64,000 nt of DNA, taken from assembly GCF_004402705.1 (NCBI RefSeq), contig NZ_SOFM01000023.1, positions 57,447 to 121,446 of the forward strand, read 5' to 3'. The notes beneath the pieces were generated by a model that was not told the DNA's origin, ran no database searches, and saw only the letters and a list, made by a program, of their open reading frames with translations. Of this stretch, positions 9,701 to 17,122 are shown piece by piece (positions within the stretch are counted from its first letter, which is position 1; every line of letters starts with the position of its first letter). Source of the DNA: Cryobacterium mannosilyticum. GTDB taxonomy: Bacteria > Actinomycetota > Actinomycetes > Actinomycetales > Microbacteriaceae. Position numbers and translations under genes: made by a program.

Positions 9701-10160
9701 GGAAGCCGATTTCCTCCGCCGCGGCGATGAGCTCGTCGACGTCGCGGGACGGCGCGCTGGACCCCAGGACCGGCACGCCGGCAGCGATCGCGTGCTCCTT
9801 GGCGGTGACCTTGTTGCCGGCCATCTCGAGCACCTGCTCGCCCGGGCCGATGAAGGTGATGCCGGCTTCACGGGCGGCGCGGGCCAGTTCGGGGTTTTCG
9901 GAGAGGAACCCGTAGCCGGGGTAGATGGCGTCGGCGCCGCACTCCTTGGCCACCCGGATGATCTCGCTCACGGTGAGGTACGCCCGCACCGGATGCCCCG
10001 GCTCGCCGATCTGGTACGCCTCGTCGGCCTTCAGCCGGTGGAGCGAGTTGCGGTCCTCGAACGGGAACACGGCCACCGTTTTGGCGCCGAGCTCATAGGC
10101 CGCACGAAACGCACGAATCGCGATTTCTCCGCGGTTGGCAACAAGAATTTTCGTGAACAT
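6756..10160 (-). CDS. pyc: pyruvate carboxylase
   Basis: Biotin enzyme that carboxylates pyruvate to oxaloacetate, an anaplerotic step. Domains in order: biotin carboxylase (MFTKILVANRGEIAIR at the N-terminus, ATP-grasp glycine loop AGGGGRGMR near 170), carboxyltransferase beginning around TDTTFRDAHQSLLATR (about residue 545), and a C-terminal biotinyl domain with EAMKMEA, Lys near 1097. 1,134 aa is full length for single-chain pyruvate carboxylase. The ATG is chosen for its AAAGG 5 nt upstream. It is divergent from the parA-like gene, separated by about 77 bp. Confidence 0.97.
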   Translation of the reverse strand: MFTKILVANRGEIAIRAFRAAYELGAKTVAVFPFEDRNSLHRLKADEAYQIGEPGHPVRAYLTVSEIIRVAKECGADAIYPGYGFLSENPELARAAREAGITFIGPGEQVLEMAGNKVTAKEHAIAAGVPVLGSSAPSRDVDELIAAAEEIGFPIFAKAVAGGGGRGMRRVAKMSELRGSLEEAMREANSAFGDPTMFLEQAVLRPRHIEVQILADTTGATVHLFERDCSVQRRHQKVIEIAPAPNLSDEIRQRLYADAVAFAKSIGYVNAGTVEFLLDTVGERAGQHVFIEMNPRIQVEHTVTEEVTDVDLVVAQIRIAAGETLADLGLTQDKIQLRGAALQCRITTEDPTMGFRPDTGKITTYRSPGGAGVRLDGGTINPGAQISPHFDSMLAKLTCRGRDFPSAVTRSKRALAEFRIRGVSTNISFLQAVLDDPDFAAGNLSTSFIDERPELLRGRASKDRGTKILNWLADVTVNKPNGVPITLLNPAEKLPKLDLSIAAPAGSRQRLQLLGPAGFAADLRAQKALAVTDTTFRDAHQSLLATRVRTRDLVAVAPYVARMTPELLSIEAWGGATYDVALRFLGEDPWERLASLREALPNINVQMLLRGRNTVGYTPYPVEVTHAFVREAADTGVDIFRIFDALNDVSQMRPAIDAVLATGTSVAEVALCYTGDLLDPAEPLYTLDYYLRLAEQIVESGAHILAIKDMAGLLRPAAAEKLVGALRERFDLPVHVHTHDTPGGQLATLLAAARAGADAVDVASAPMAGTTSQPSASSLVAALAHTERDTGISLKAVCDLEPYWEDVRRVYHPFESGLRAPTGRVYTHEIPGGQLSNLRTQAVALGLADDFELIEDMYAAANNILGRVPKVTPSSKVVGDLALYLAAVRADPADFAENPGNYDVPDSVIGFMAGELGDLPGGWPEPFRSKVLAGRNIRIGVTELTADERGALDKDSLTRRAMLNQLLFPAPTRQYEQIRELFGDLSVLDTVDYLNGLQQGTEHAVEIARGVRLYVGLEAISEADDKGMRTVMTTLNGQLRPVFVRDRSITVSTKAAEKADANRPGQVAAPFSGVVTLQVEEGDTIEAGQSVASIEAMKMEAAITSPISGVVDRVAIPKTQQVDAGDLLVVVRPR

Positions 10161-10237
10161 GCAGACCTTTCGAGCGTGGAGCCGCACACAGCTGACGGTT
10201 AGGTTCTCCCAGACTAGTGAAGGTAACGTATCTACTT

Positions 10238-11044
10238 GTGCACGTACTAAGCGTTAGCTCCCTCAAGGGAGGAGTAGGCAAGACCACGGTGACCCTTGGT
10301 CTGGCGTCTGCTGCCTTCGCCCGCGGCGTACGAACCCTGGTTGTGGACATTGATCCCCAGTCGGATGTCTCGACCGGCATGGACATCGAGGTGACCGGCC
10401 ACCTGAACATCGCCGACGTCCTCGCGTCGCCCAAGGAGAAGGTCGTTCGCGCGGCCATCGTGCCGAGCGGGTGGACCCGCGGCCGTCAGGGCACCATCGA
10501 CGTGATGATCGGCAGCCCGTCCGCGATCAATTTCGACGGGCCGCACCCCAGCATCCGTGACATCTGGAAGCTGGAAGAGGCGCTGTCCACGGTCGAGAAG
10601 GACTACGACCTCGTCCTCATCGACTGCGCCCCCTCCCTCAACGCACTGACCCGCACCGCGTGGGCGGCCAGCGACCGCGTCGCCGTGGTCACCGAGCCCG
10701 GCTTGTTCTCCGTCGCGGCGGCTGACCGCGCCCTGCGGGCGATCGAAGAGATCCGGCGTGGCCTGAGTCCTCGCCTCCAGCCTCTCGGCATCATCGTCAA
10801 CCGGGCCAGGACGGCCTCACTCGAGCACCAGTTCCGGATCAAGGAACTCCGCGACATGTTCGGTCCGCTCGTGCTCAGCCCCCAGCTTCCCGAGCGCACA
10901 TCGCTCCAGCAGGCGCAGGGCGCCGCGAAGCCGCTGCACACCTGGCCGGGTGACAGCGCCCAGGAGATGGCCCGCTACTTCGACCAGCTGCTCGAGCGGG
11001 TGCTGCGCACCGCGCGCATCGGCGAATACGCCGAACAGCACTGA
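10238..11044 (+). CDS. ParA-family ATPase
   Basis: Chromosome/cargo partitioning-type ATPase. The N-terminus reads VHVLSVSSLKGGVGKTTVTLGL, with the deviant Walker A motif at about residue 10, VDIDPQSDVSTG as the A-prime motif, and VLIDCAPSLNALTRTA as the Walker B region. 268 aa is typical. No parB follows, so this is probably an orphan ParA rather than the chromosomal partition pair. GTG at 10238 is preferred because family members begin with (M)HVLSVSSLKGG; an in-frame GTG at 10217 is an alternative. It is convergent with the MerR gene downstream. Confidence 0.9.
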   Translation: MHVLSVSSLKGGVGKTTVTLGLASAAFARGVRTLVVDIDPQSDVSTGMDIEVTGHLNIADVLASPKEKVVRAAIVPSGWTRGRQGTIDVMIGSPSAINFDGPHPSIRDIWKLEEALSTVEKDYDLVLIDCAPSLNALTRTAWAASDRVAVVTEPGLFSVAAADRALRAIEEIRRGLSPRLQPLGIIVNRARTASLEHQFRIKELRDMFGPLVLSPQLPERTSLQQAQGAAKPLHTWPGDSAQEMARYFDQLLERVLRTARIGEYAEQH

Positions 11045-11121
11045 CACCCCGGACAGCAAAAACCGCCCGGCGGCGGTGCCAGGCGGCGGGACGTGCGGGT
11101 GAAGGCGCAGTGCGGAAAGGG

Positions 11122-11673
11122 TCAGGAGACCTTGCGGCTGGTCCTGCGGGCGGCGAGCTCGTCGGACGGGTCGATGGTCTGGGTGTCCAGTTCGACGAGA
11201 CTGGTCTCGACCTCGCGAAGCACCTTGCCGACGGCGATGCCGAAGACACCCTGGCCGCGGCTGACGAGATCGATGACCTCGTCGTTCGAGGTGCACAGGT
11301 AGACGCTCGCGCCGTCGCTCATCAGCGTGGTCTGGGCCAGGTCGCTGACGCCGGATTCGCGCAACTGGTTGACGGCGGTGCGGATCTGCTGCAGGGAGAT
11401 GCCGGTGTCGAGCAGTCGTTTGACGAGTTTGAGAACCAGGATGTCCCGGAAGCCGTAGAGGCGCTGGGAACCCGATCCGGCGGCGCCACGCACCGTCGGC
11501 TGGACCAGTTCGGTGCGGGCCCAGTAGTCGAGCTGGCGATAGCTGATGCCGGCGGCCCTGGCTGCCACGGCGCCACGGTAACCGGAATGTTCGTCGAGTT
11601 CCGGCATCCCGTCAGTGAAGAGGAGACCCAGTCCGTAACGGGAGGCGTCGTCTCGTTGGTTGAGCTCACTCAT
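11122..11673 (-). CDS. MerR-family transcriptional regulator (Rv1830-like)
   Basis: DNA-binding regulator with a MerR winged helix: ISYRQLDYWARTELVQPTVR, then GSQRLYGFRDILVLKLVKRLLDTGISLQQIR. The C-terminal half carries a small domain (VYLCTSNDEVIDLVSRGQGVFGIAV) seen in the actinobacterial Rv1830 group and ends in a basic tail. GAGAGG precedes the ATG by 7 nt, so an upstream in-frame ATG at 11721 is not used. It lies 177 bp downstream of ftsR in the conserved actinobacterial garA-ftsR neighbourhood. The ligand and targets are not evident. Confidence 0.87.
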   Translation of the reverse strand: MSELNQRDDASRYGLGLLFTDGMPELDEHSGYRGAVAARAAGISYRQLDYWARTELVQPTVRGAAGSGSQRLYGFRDILVLKLVKRLLDTGISLQQIRTAVNQLRESGVSDLAQTTLMSDGASVYLCTSNDEVIDLVSRGQGVFGIAVGKVLREVETSLVELDTQTIDPSDELAARRTSRKVS

Positions 11674-11850
11674 ACGATCGCCTCTCGGGGGTGTCTGCGA
11701 TGCCGATGATCGCTGTGTCAACGCTACCGAGGCGAACCGCCCTGATCAATGACATCCGCTCGACCAAAATCGGCGTGTCGGATGCAAGGAAGACTCGGGT
11801 CGATCGCGGCGGCACTCTTCGAGCGGCGTCGGTCTCCAGTGTATGGCTTT

Positions 11851-12546
11851 TTAGGTGAGACGCCCCAGCGCGGAGCGGATCAGACTCCCGCGAATCACCT
11901 CGAGCTGGCCGGCGATTTCGACCGCCATCTCGGCGGCCTTCGCCCGGCTGGAGGCGTCCTTCCGGCGCGACAGCGGCACCAGGGCGCTTTCGATCAGACC
12001 GAGTTCCCGCTCGGCGGCTCCGCGGAAACCGCGGAGGTGCCTCGGTTCGATGCCGCTGCGCTGCAGTTCCACGAGGGCACGCAGCACACCGAGCGCGTCC
12101 TCCCCGTAGACGTCGGCCGGGAGGATGATCGAGGCGGAGACGGCATCGTGCAGGAGCGTGGCGGCGGCCCCCGCTTCGCGCAGGAGTTCGTCCCTGCTCA
12201 GCCGGCGCACGTTGGACAACATCGAGGGGCCGGGGGTCACTCCGCCGGGCAGGGTGGGGGTGAGACCGTTGTCGATGTCTTCCAGGTAGCCGCGAATGAC
12301 CTTCAACGGAAGGTAATGATCACGCTGCATCAACAGGATCAACCGCAGCCGGTCGAGGTCCCCCGCGCAGAACTTGCGGTAACCGGATTCGGTCCGTGCC
12401 GGGGAGACGAGTTTCTGTTCCTCGAGGAAACGCAGCTTGGATGGCGTGAGTTCGGGGAACTCAGGGGTCAGCCGGGCCAGCACCTGTCCGATGCTCAAGA
12501 GTGACGTCGCGCCCGGCTGCCGTGCCTGGGCGGAGGACGCGGGCAC
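11851..12546 (-). CDS. ftsR: MerR-family regulator FtsR
   Basis: MerR-type DNA-binding protein: LLSIGQVLARL, ELTPSKLRFLEEQKLVSPAR, SGYRKFCAGDLDRLRLIL, then RDHYLPLKVIRGYLEDID. This pattern matches the Corynebacterium FtsR / Mycobacterium Rv1828 group, described as activating ftsZ transcription. A C-terminal domain of about 110 residues follows. The GTG start overlaps the stop codon of the FHA gene by 1 nt, so the two are translationally coupled. Both the order (FHA then FtsR) and the sequence support the assignment. Confidence 0.88.
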   Translation of the reverse strand: MPASSAQARQPGATSLLSIGQVLARLTPEFPELTPSKLRFLEEQKLVSPARTESGYRKFCAGDLDRLRLILLMQRDHYLPLKVIRGYLEDIDNGLTPTLPGGVTPGPSMLSNVRRLSRDELLREAGAAATLLHDAVSASIILPADVYGEDALGVLRALVELQRSGIEPRHLRGFRGAAERELGLIESALVPLSRRKDASSRAKAAEMAVEIAGQLEVIRGSLIRSALGRLT

Positions 12547-13034
12547 TAGTCGCTCGCCAGTGGCGAAAGGTCGAGCCGCGAGGCGTAGAACGTCAGCCGG
12601 AACTTGCCGACCTGGACCTCGGCGCCGTCGTGCAGCTGCGCCGAATCGATCCGGACACCGTCGAAGTAGGTGCCGTTGAGCGAAACGAGGTCTTTCACCT
12701 CGAACGTGCGGCCGTGGCGGAGGAACTCGGCGTGCCGCCGTGAGACAGTGACATCGTCAAGGAAGATGTCCGCATTGGGGTGACGGCCGACAGTGGTGAC
12801 GTCGGCGTCCAGCAGGAAGCGCGCCCCCGAATTCGGTCCACGACGCACGACGAGCAGTGCCGACCCCGAGGGGAGGGCCGCGATGGCCTCCTGTTCCTCC
12901 GTCGTGACGTCGCCGTCGAGGGCGGCCAACTGCGCCGCGAACTCCTGGCTGAACGTCATCGTCGTGTCGGTGTTGGCGAAGTTTTCGGGCGTGCCCTTGC
13001 GCTGGGGTTCATTCGTCTTTTTGGAATCAATCAC
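12546..13034 (-). CDS. odhI: FHA-domain protein, OdhI/GarA-like
   Basis: Small regulator of 2-oxoglutarate metabolism in this lineage: the phosphorylated form folds on itself, and the unphosphorylated form inhibits the 2-oxoglutarate dehydrogenase E1 subunit. The FHA core is visible: TTVGRHPNADIFLDDVTVSRRHAEF, then VKDLVSLNGTYFDGVRID. The N-terminal tail carries NTDTTMTF, which matches the position of the ETTS kinase site of OdhI/GarA, although the residue after TT is Met, not Ser. 162 aa. It sits immediately upstream of ftsR, as in other actinobacteria. Function is inferred from family and position. Confidence 0.88.
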   Translation of the reverse strand: MIDSKKTNEPQRKGTPENFANTDTTMTFSQEFAAQLAALDGDVTTEEQEAIAALPSGSALLVVRRGPNSGARFLLDADVTTVGRHPNADIFLDDVTVSRRHAEFLRHGRTFEVKDLVSLNGTYFDGVRIDSAQLHDGAEVQVGKFRLTFYASRLDLSPLASD

Positions 13035-13044
13035 CGTACACCTC

Positions 13045-13662
13045 CTACTGGTCCAGCGTATCGGATTGAGCGGACGATTTTACCCGCGAAAGCCGAATCA
13101 CCCTGGCGGCTTCAATTGCGTAGATTATGCCCGCCCACCAGTAAAGAAAGGCTCCCCAGATCCCGAATGCCCAGCCCACCGGACCAGACCACCAGGCCAG
13201 CATCGGGAAGGCCTGGCCGAGCATGATCATGGGCAGCGCGTAGAACAGGCAGAAGGTGGCGAGTTTGCCGAGCTGATGCACGGGAAGCGGCCCGAAACCG
13301 AAGTTGGCCAGGACGACGCCGAGGCCGAGCAGAAAGACATCCCGGCCGACGACGACGAGCACGATCCACCAGGGAACCAGTCCGCGGGAGGCGAGCCCGA
13401 GCAGCGCCGCGAAGATGTACAGACGATCGGCGGCCGGGTCGAGCAGTTGACCGAGCCTGGTGACCTGGTCGAACCGCCTGGCGAGGAACCCGTCGAGGAA
13501 GTCGGAGGCTGAAGCCACGACGAGCACGAGCAACGCCCAGGAATCCTCGCCGCGGATCAACAGGACGAGGAAGACGGGAACCAGGGCCAGCCGCAGCATG
13601 CTGAGGAGATTGGGCAGCGTGGCCACCCTCGAACTTACCTGTCGTTCCTCTGCCCCGCTCAC
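13045..13662 (-). CDS. pgsA: CDP-alcohol phosphatidyltransferase family protein
   Basis: Integral membrane enzyme that transfers a phosphatidyl group from a CDP-alcohol, probably making phosphatidylglycerol phosphate or cardiolipin. The signature D-X2-DG-X2-AR-X8-G-X3-D-X3-D is complete: DFLDGFLARRF then GQLLDPAADR. Several hydrophobic segments follow. GTG at 13662 gives 205 aa, the usual size; the frame is open to 13791 but that extension would run into ku and resembles nothing. The acceptor alcohol is not determined. Confidence 0.85.
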   Translation of the reverse strand: MSGAEERQVSSRVATLPNLLSMLRLALVPVFLVLLIRGEDSWALLVLVVASASDFLDGFLARRFDQVTRLGQLLDPAADRLYIFAALLGLASRGLVPWWIVLVVVGRDVFLLGLGVVLANFGFGPLPVHQLGKLATFCLFYALPMIMLGQAFPMLAWWSGPVGWAFGIWGAFLYWWAGIIYAIEAARVIRLSRVKSSAQSDTLDQ

Positions 13663-13711
13663 AATTCCCGAGTCTACCGAGGCGCTCCCCGCAGCGGAGC
13701 GCGGCATCCCG

Positions 13712-14587
13712 TCAACCCGCCGATGCGCCGGTGCGGGGCTCCGCGTCGCCTCTCCCCGGCCGCGCACGGCTGGCCGTTTCGGACTTGGCACGGCTGCGCT
13801 CGACGCTTCGCCGGAGGGCCTCCATCAGGTCGAGCACTTCCCCGCCGCCTTCCGCGCCCTCCGCGCCCTCTCCGGACAAGCGGCCGAAGGTGACGCTGGT
13901 GTCGACCGTGTCGCCGGCCGCGAGCTTCGCCTCGATCAGCTCCCGCAGCTGGTCCTGGAAGTCGTCCCGGAAGTCTCCGGGCGAGAAATCGGAGGCGAAT
14001 GATTCGACCAGTGCCGCCGACAGGTCCAATTCCTGGGCCGAAATGCGCACCTCCGCGTCGAGGGCGGGGAAATCCGCCACCCGGATCTCGTCCGCCCAGA
14101 GCAGAGACTGCAGCAGCAGCACATCGCCGCGCACGCGGAGCGCCCCGAGCCGGGTCTTCTGGCGCAGGGCGAATCGCACGATCGCGGTGCGGTCCGTCGC
14201 CTGCAAAGCGTGCCGCAGCAGCACATACGCCTTCGGCGATGAACCGTCTGGTTCGAGGTAATAGCTGCGCTCGTAGGTCATCGGGTCGAGTTGTTCGCTC
14301 GGCACGAACTCGACCACGTCGATCTCACGGCTCCGCTCGGCCGGCAGGGAAGCCAGGTCGGCGTCGGTGAGGATCACCGTGCGGTCACCATCGTCCCAGG
14401 CCTTGTCGATGTGGGCATAGTCCACGACCTGCCCGCAGATTTCGCAGCGGCGCTGGTAACGGATGCGCCCGCCGTCCTTGTCGTGCACCTGGTGCAGTGC
14501 GACATCGTGGTCCTCGGTGGCGCTGTAGACCTTGACGGGCACATTGACGAGTCCGAAGGTGATCGCGCCCTTCCAAATCGATCTCAT
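13712..14587 (-). CDS. ku: non-homologous end-joining protein Ku
   Basis: Homodimeric ring protein that binds DNA double-strand ends and recruits LigD. The N-terminus MRSIWKGAITFGLVNVPVKVYSAT is diagnostic, followed by a Cys pair (CEICG), EIDVVEFVPSEQLDP and YYLEPD. The C-terminal 60 residues are a lysine/arginine/acidic tail (RRSVERSRAKSE), typical of bacterial Ku and thought to contact LigD and DNA. 291 aa. The ligD gene lies 2.5 kb away on the opposite strand, with a DUF222/HNH gene between, so the two NHEJ genes are not an operon. Confidence 0.96.
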   Translation of the reverse strand: MRSIWKGAITFGLVNVPVKVYSATEDHDVALHQVHDKDGGRIRYQRRCEICGQVVDYAHIDKAWDDGDRTVILTDADLASLPAERSREIDVVEFVPSEQLDPMTYERSYYLEPDGSSPKAYVLLRHALQATDRTAIVRFALRQKTRLGALRVRGDVLLLQSLLWADEIRVADFPALDAEVRISAQELDLSAALVESFASDFSPGDFRDDFQDQLRELIEAKLAAGDTVDTSVTFGRLSGEGAEGAEGGGEVLDLMEALRRSVERSRAKSETASRARPGRGDAEPRTGASAG

Positions 14588-14788
14588 GCCCCCAGTGAAC
14601 ACCGGTTGCCCGCGCCAGGCTAGCGGCCGGGCCCGCCGAGGCAGCCGAGTCGGCCCAGCGGCCCGCAGGGCGACCGAGCCGCTCCGATGGTCGAGCCTGT
14701 CTGGACCCCTGAATATATCTTCGAAAAAGTTATTCACAAGTAGTGACAAACGCTCACATTTGTGTTCGCATTTTGGTATCTTCGTGGC

Positions 14789-16822
14789 ATGGACTCACCG
14801 GCAGAGCAACTCAGACAGGCAGCGGATGCCGTCGCCCGCCTGGGCTGCTCCAGCGCCGACTACGAGGCCCTGACGGATGCCGCGGCGCTGGCCGGTCAAA
14901 AAGACATCGCCACCGCACGCCGGTTGCTGGAGACCCGGGCCGCGTGGATGGCTGCGACCATCGCCGATCGCTCCCGCCCGGAGCTGGGCCATTCCGGCCT
15001 GGCCGCGCAGCAGGGGTTCCTCTCCCCGGAGGCGATGATCCAGAAAGTCACCGGCGCCAGCAAGAACGAAGCATTCAAGCTCGTCGCCGTCGGCACGATG
15101 CTCGCCCAGGCCGAGGCCGCCGACCGGCAGGCCGCAGACGCGCTCGGGTCGCCCGGTGTTGACGGGACCGGTGTCGATGGTGGTGCGGGCGGCGGGGCTG
15201 GTGTCGATGGTGGTGCGGGTGGCGACTTGGGCGGTCTCGACGGTCGCACTGATGGTTCCGGGGCCGGACCTGTGAGCGTCCCGCCCGATCCGGGCAGCCC
15301 GGGGTCGTGGCAGGGGCCGATCGCTCGCGCCGTGACCGCCGGGACCCTCTCCGTCGACGCCGCCGAATCCATTCGCAGGGGCCTGGGCGATATCGATACG
15401 GCCGTCACAGCCGACAGACTCGCCACCGCCCTCACCCGGCTGCTCGCGGAGTCCGCGACGTTGAATGCGGACCAATGCTTCACCCGGGCCCGGCGGATGC
15501 GCGACGACCTCGATCAGGCTGGCATCGCCGCGAGGGAGAAGCAGGCCTACGACGACCGGTTCCTCAAGGTCTACCGCCTCGCCGACGGGATGGTCCGCCT
15601 GCACGGGCTCTTCGCCCCCGAAGATGGCGAGTTCGTGCTCTCCACCTACGACTCGATCACCAGCCCGAGGCGCGGCGGGGTGCGTTTCGTCGACAAGAAG
15701 CGCAAAGCCTGGGCCAAGGCCGTCCAGGACGACCCCCGCAGCACCGCGCAGATCGCCGCGGACTCGTTCGTGCAACTGCTCAAGATCGCCGGCGAAGTCG
15801 ACCCCGGCCAGATGCTCGGCGGCCGTCGCCCCGCCGTGCGCATCATCGTCACCCAAAAAGACCTCACCAACGCCACCCACACCAACACCGGCACCGGCAC
15901 CCGCACCGGCACCCGCGCCGTCGCCGGCGGTGCCGACACCAGCACCGGGAGCGGGAGTGCAACCCAGGCACCGGCCCGCACATCCCCCTCAACACCATCA
16001 ACACCCCATCTCACCGGGGCATCTGAAGCACCGGGAGCATCCGAGACGCCAGCAGGCCCCCGGCCCCTGCCGGCGGTCAGACCTGACACAGCAGCCCCGT
16101 CCACTCAACCCGGTCAACCCGGTCAACCCAGCCAACCCAGTCAACCCAGCCAACCCAGTCAACCCAGCCAACCCGACCTGTCCGGCCAGCCCGACCAACC
16201 CGACCAACCCGGCGAACCCGGCCAGTCCAGCGAACCCGGCCAGCCCAGCCAGCCCAGCCAGCCTGGCGAGCCCGACCTGTCTGATCAGCCCGACCTGTCC
16301 GGCCAGCCCAGCGAGCCCGGCCAGCCGGGGACGGCCCTGGTCCTGGCGGCCGGGCACGGGTCCATCGAGGGCAGCCCCGCCCCGATCTCCCTCGCCACCG
16401 TCCAACGACAACTCTGCGACACCGGCTACCTCGGAATCCTCTTCGACAACACGGGCCAACCCATCGACATCGGCAGGGAACAACGCCTCTTCACCCCCGC
16501 CCAACGCACCGCTATGGGCGCCCGCGACGGCGGCTGCGTCTGGCCCGAGTGCGACCGGCCACCCGCCTGGACCGAAGCTCACCACCTCAAGGAGTGGCTC
16601 CTCGAACACGGCTACACCGACCTCGCCGACGGAGTCTGCCTCTGCCACCCCCACCACCTGCTCCTCCACAACACGGGCTGGGTCATCCTCCGGGGCGGCG
16701 ACCACTACTGGCTGAAGCCGCCGGTCTCGGTCGACCCGAAACAGATGCTCATCCCCCTACCCAGCAAGACCCACCGCCAACTCGACCCGGGCACGCCGAC
16801 CCGGGACCGGGACACTGACTGA
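14789..16822 (+). CDS. DUF222 / HNH endonuclease domain protein (13E12 family)
   Basis: Member of the multicopy actinobacterial 13E12 family. An N-terminal DUF222 region (residues 1-380) contains SPEAMIQKVTGASKNEAFKLVAVGTML. The C-terminal HNH nuclease domain reads GCVWPECDRPPAWTEAHHLKEW, then DGVCLCHPHHLLLHNTGWVI. Between them are three low-complexity tracts: Gly-Val-Asp repeats (about 121-148), a Thr-Gly run, and a long Gln-Pro-(Gly/Ser) linker (about 440-515). 677 aa is long for the family because of these inserts. The ATG at MDSPAEQL is preferred; no clear Shine-Dalgarno. It lies between ku and ligD. Whether it is active or mobile is unknown. Confidence 0.9.
   Translation: MDSPAEQLRQAADAVARLGCSSADYEALTDAAALAGQKDIATARRLLETRAAWMAATIADRSRPELGHSGLAAQQGFLSPEAMIQKVTGASKNEAFKLVAVGTMLAQAEAADRQAADALGSPGVDGTGVDGGAGGGAGVDGGAGGDLGGLDGRTDGSGAGPVSVPPDPGSPGSWQGPIARAVTAGTLSVDAAESIRRGLGDIDTAVTADRLATALTRLLAESATLNADQCFTRARRMRDDLDQAGIAAREKQAYDDRFLKVYRLADGMVRLHGLFAPEDGEFVLSTYDSITSPRRGGVRFVDKKRKAWAKAVQDDPRSTAQIAADSFVQLLKIAGEVDPGQMLGGRRPAVRIIVTQKDLTNATHTNTGTGTRTGTRAVAGGADTSTGSGSATQAPARTSPSTPSTPHLTGASEAPGASETPAGPRPLPAVRPDTAAPSTQPGQPGQPSQPSQPSQPSQPSQPDLSGQPDQPDQPGEPGQSSEPGQPSQPSQPGEPDLSDQPDLSGQPSEPGQPGTALVLAAGHGSIEGSPAPISLATVQRQLCDTGYLGILFDNTGQPIDIGREQRLFTPAQRTAMGARDGGCVWPECDRPPAWTEAHHLKEWLLEHGYTDLADGVCLCHPHHLLLHNTGWVILRGGDHYWLKPPVSVDPKQMLIPLPSKTHRQLDPGTPTRDRDTD
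15150..15232. repeat. GVDGGAG-coding direct repeats in the HNH gene
   Basis: The unit GTGTCGATGGTGGTGCGGG(C/T) appears twice, preceded by a related GTTGACGGGACC stretch, and encodes a Gly/Val/Asp-rich linker. It lies inside the HNH gene between the DUF222 blocks and looks like slippage expansion. It stays in frame. Confidence 0.7.
16102..16335. repeat. degenerate 9-18 bp repeats coding a Gln-Pro-rich linker
   Basis: A run of CCCAGCCAA / CCCAGTCAA / CCCGGCCAG 9-mers coding (Gln-Pro-Ser/Gly)n, with interspersed Asp-Leu-Ser-(Gly/Asp)-Gln blocks. It separates the DUF222 region from the HNH nuclease domain. The repeats diverge progressively toward the 3' end, so the 5' part is probably the most recently expanded. 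Confidence 0.8.
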
Positions 16823-17030
16823 CCGGCAACTCGCCCCGCGCACGCCGACCCGGGACCGGGACGCGGACGGACCGGCCGCGTCACCGGGTCCCCGACCGGC
16901 AGCGCCGCCGGCGAGTGAGGTCGCCGAGATCATGGCATCGGGTCCCGGCTGGCTCGACCACTGCAAGCTCCCGGCCCTCGGCAGGCAGAACCACCGCAAG
17001 TTCCCGGCCCTCGGCGGACTCAAGTACCAG
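16778..17030. repeat. tandem duplications downstream of the HNH gene
   Basis: The stretch between the HNH gene and ligD has no convincing gene. It begins with two imperfect 49-bp copies (16778-16826 and 16827-16875, each starting CAACTCG and ending GGACCGG or TGACCGG); the first contains the HNH stop codon. From 16963 a second duplication has a 33-bp period (core CCCGGCCCTCGGC). No promoter or terminator is obvious. Confidence 0.75.
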
Positions 17031-17122
17031 GGCGGGATCGCCTGGGGCGGGGTCGCCTGGCGGCGGGACGGCACGACATCGGCCCACTAGCCGCGGACGG
17101 GGCGCGAGTGCATGCTGGTGCC

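Noticed and set aside
14700..14788. Possible SOS box upstream of the HNH gene
   Set aside because: No GAAC/GTTC dyad with the right spacing; only A/T-rich sequence with scattered TTCG.
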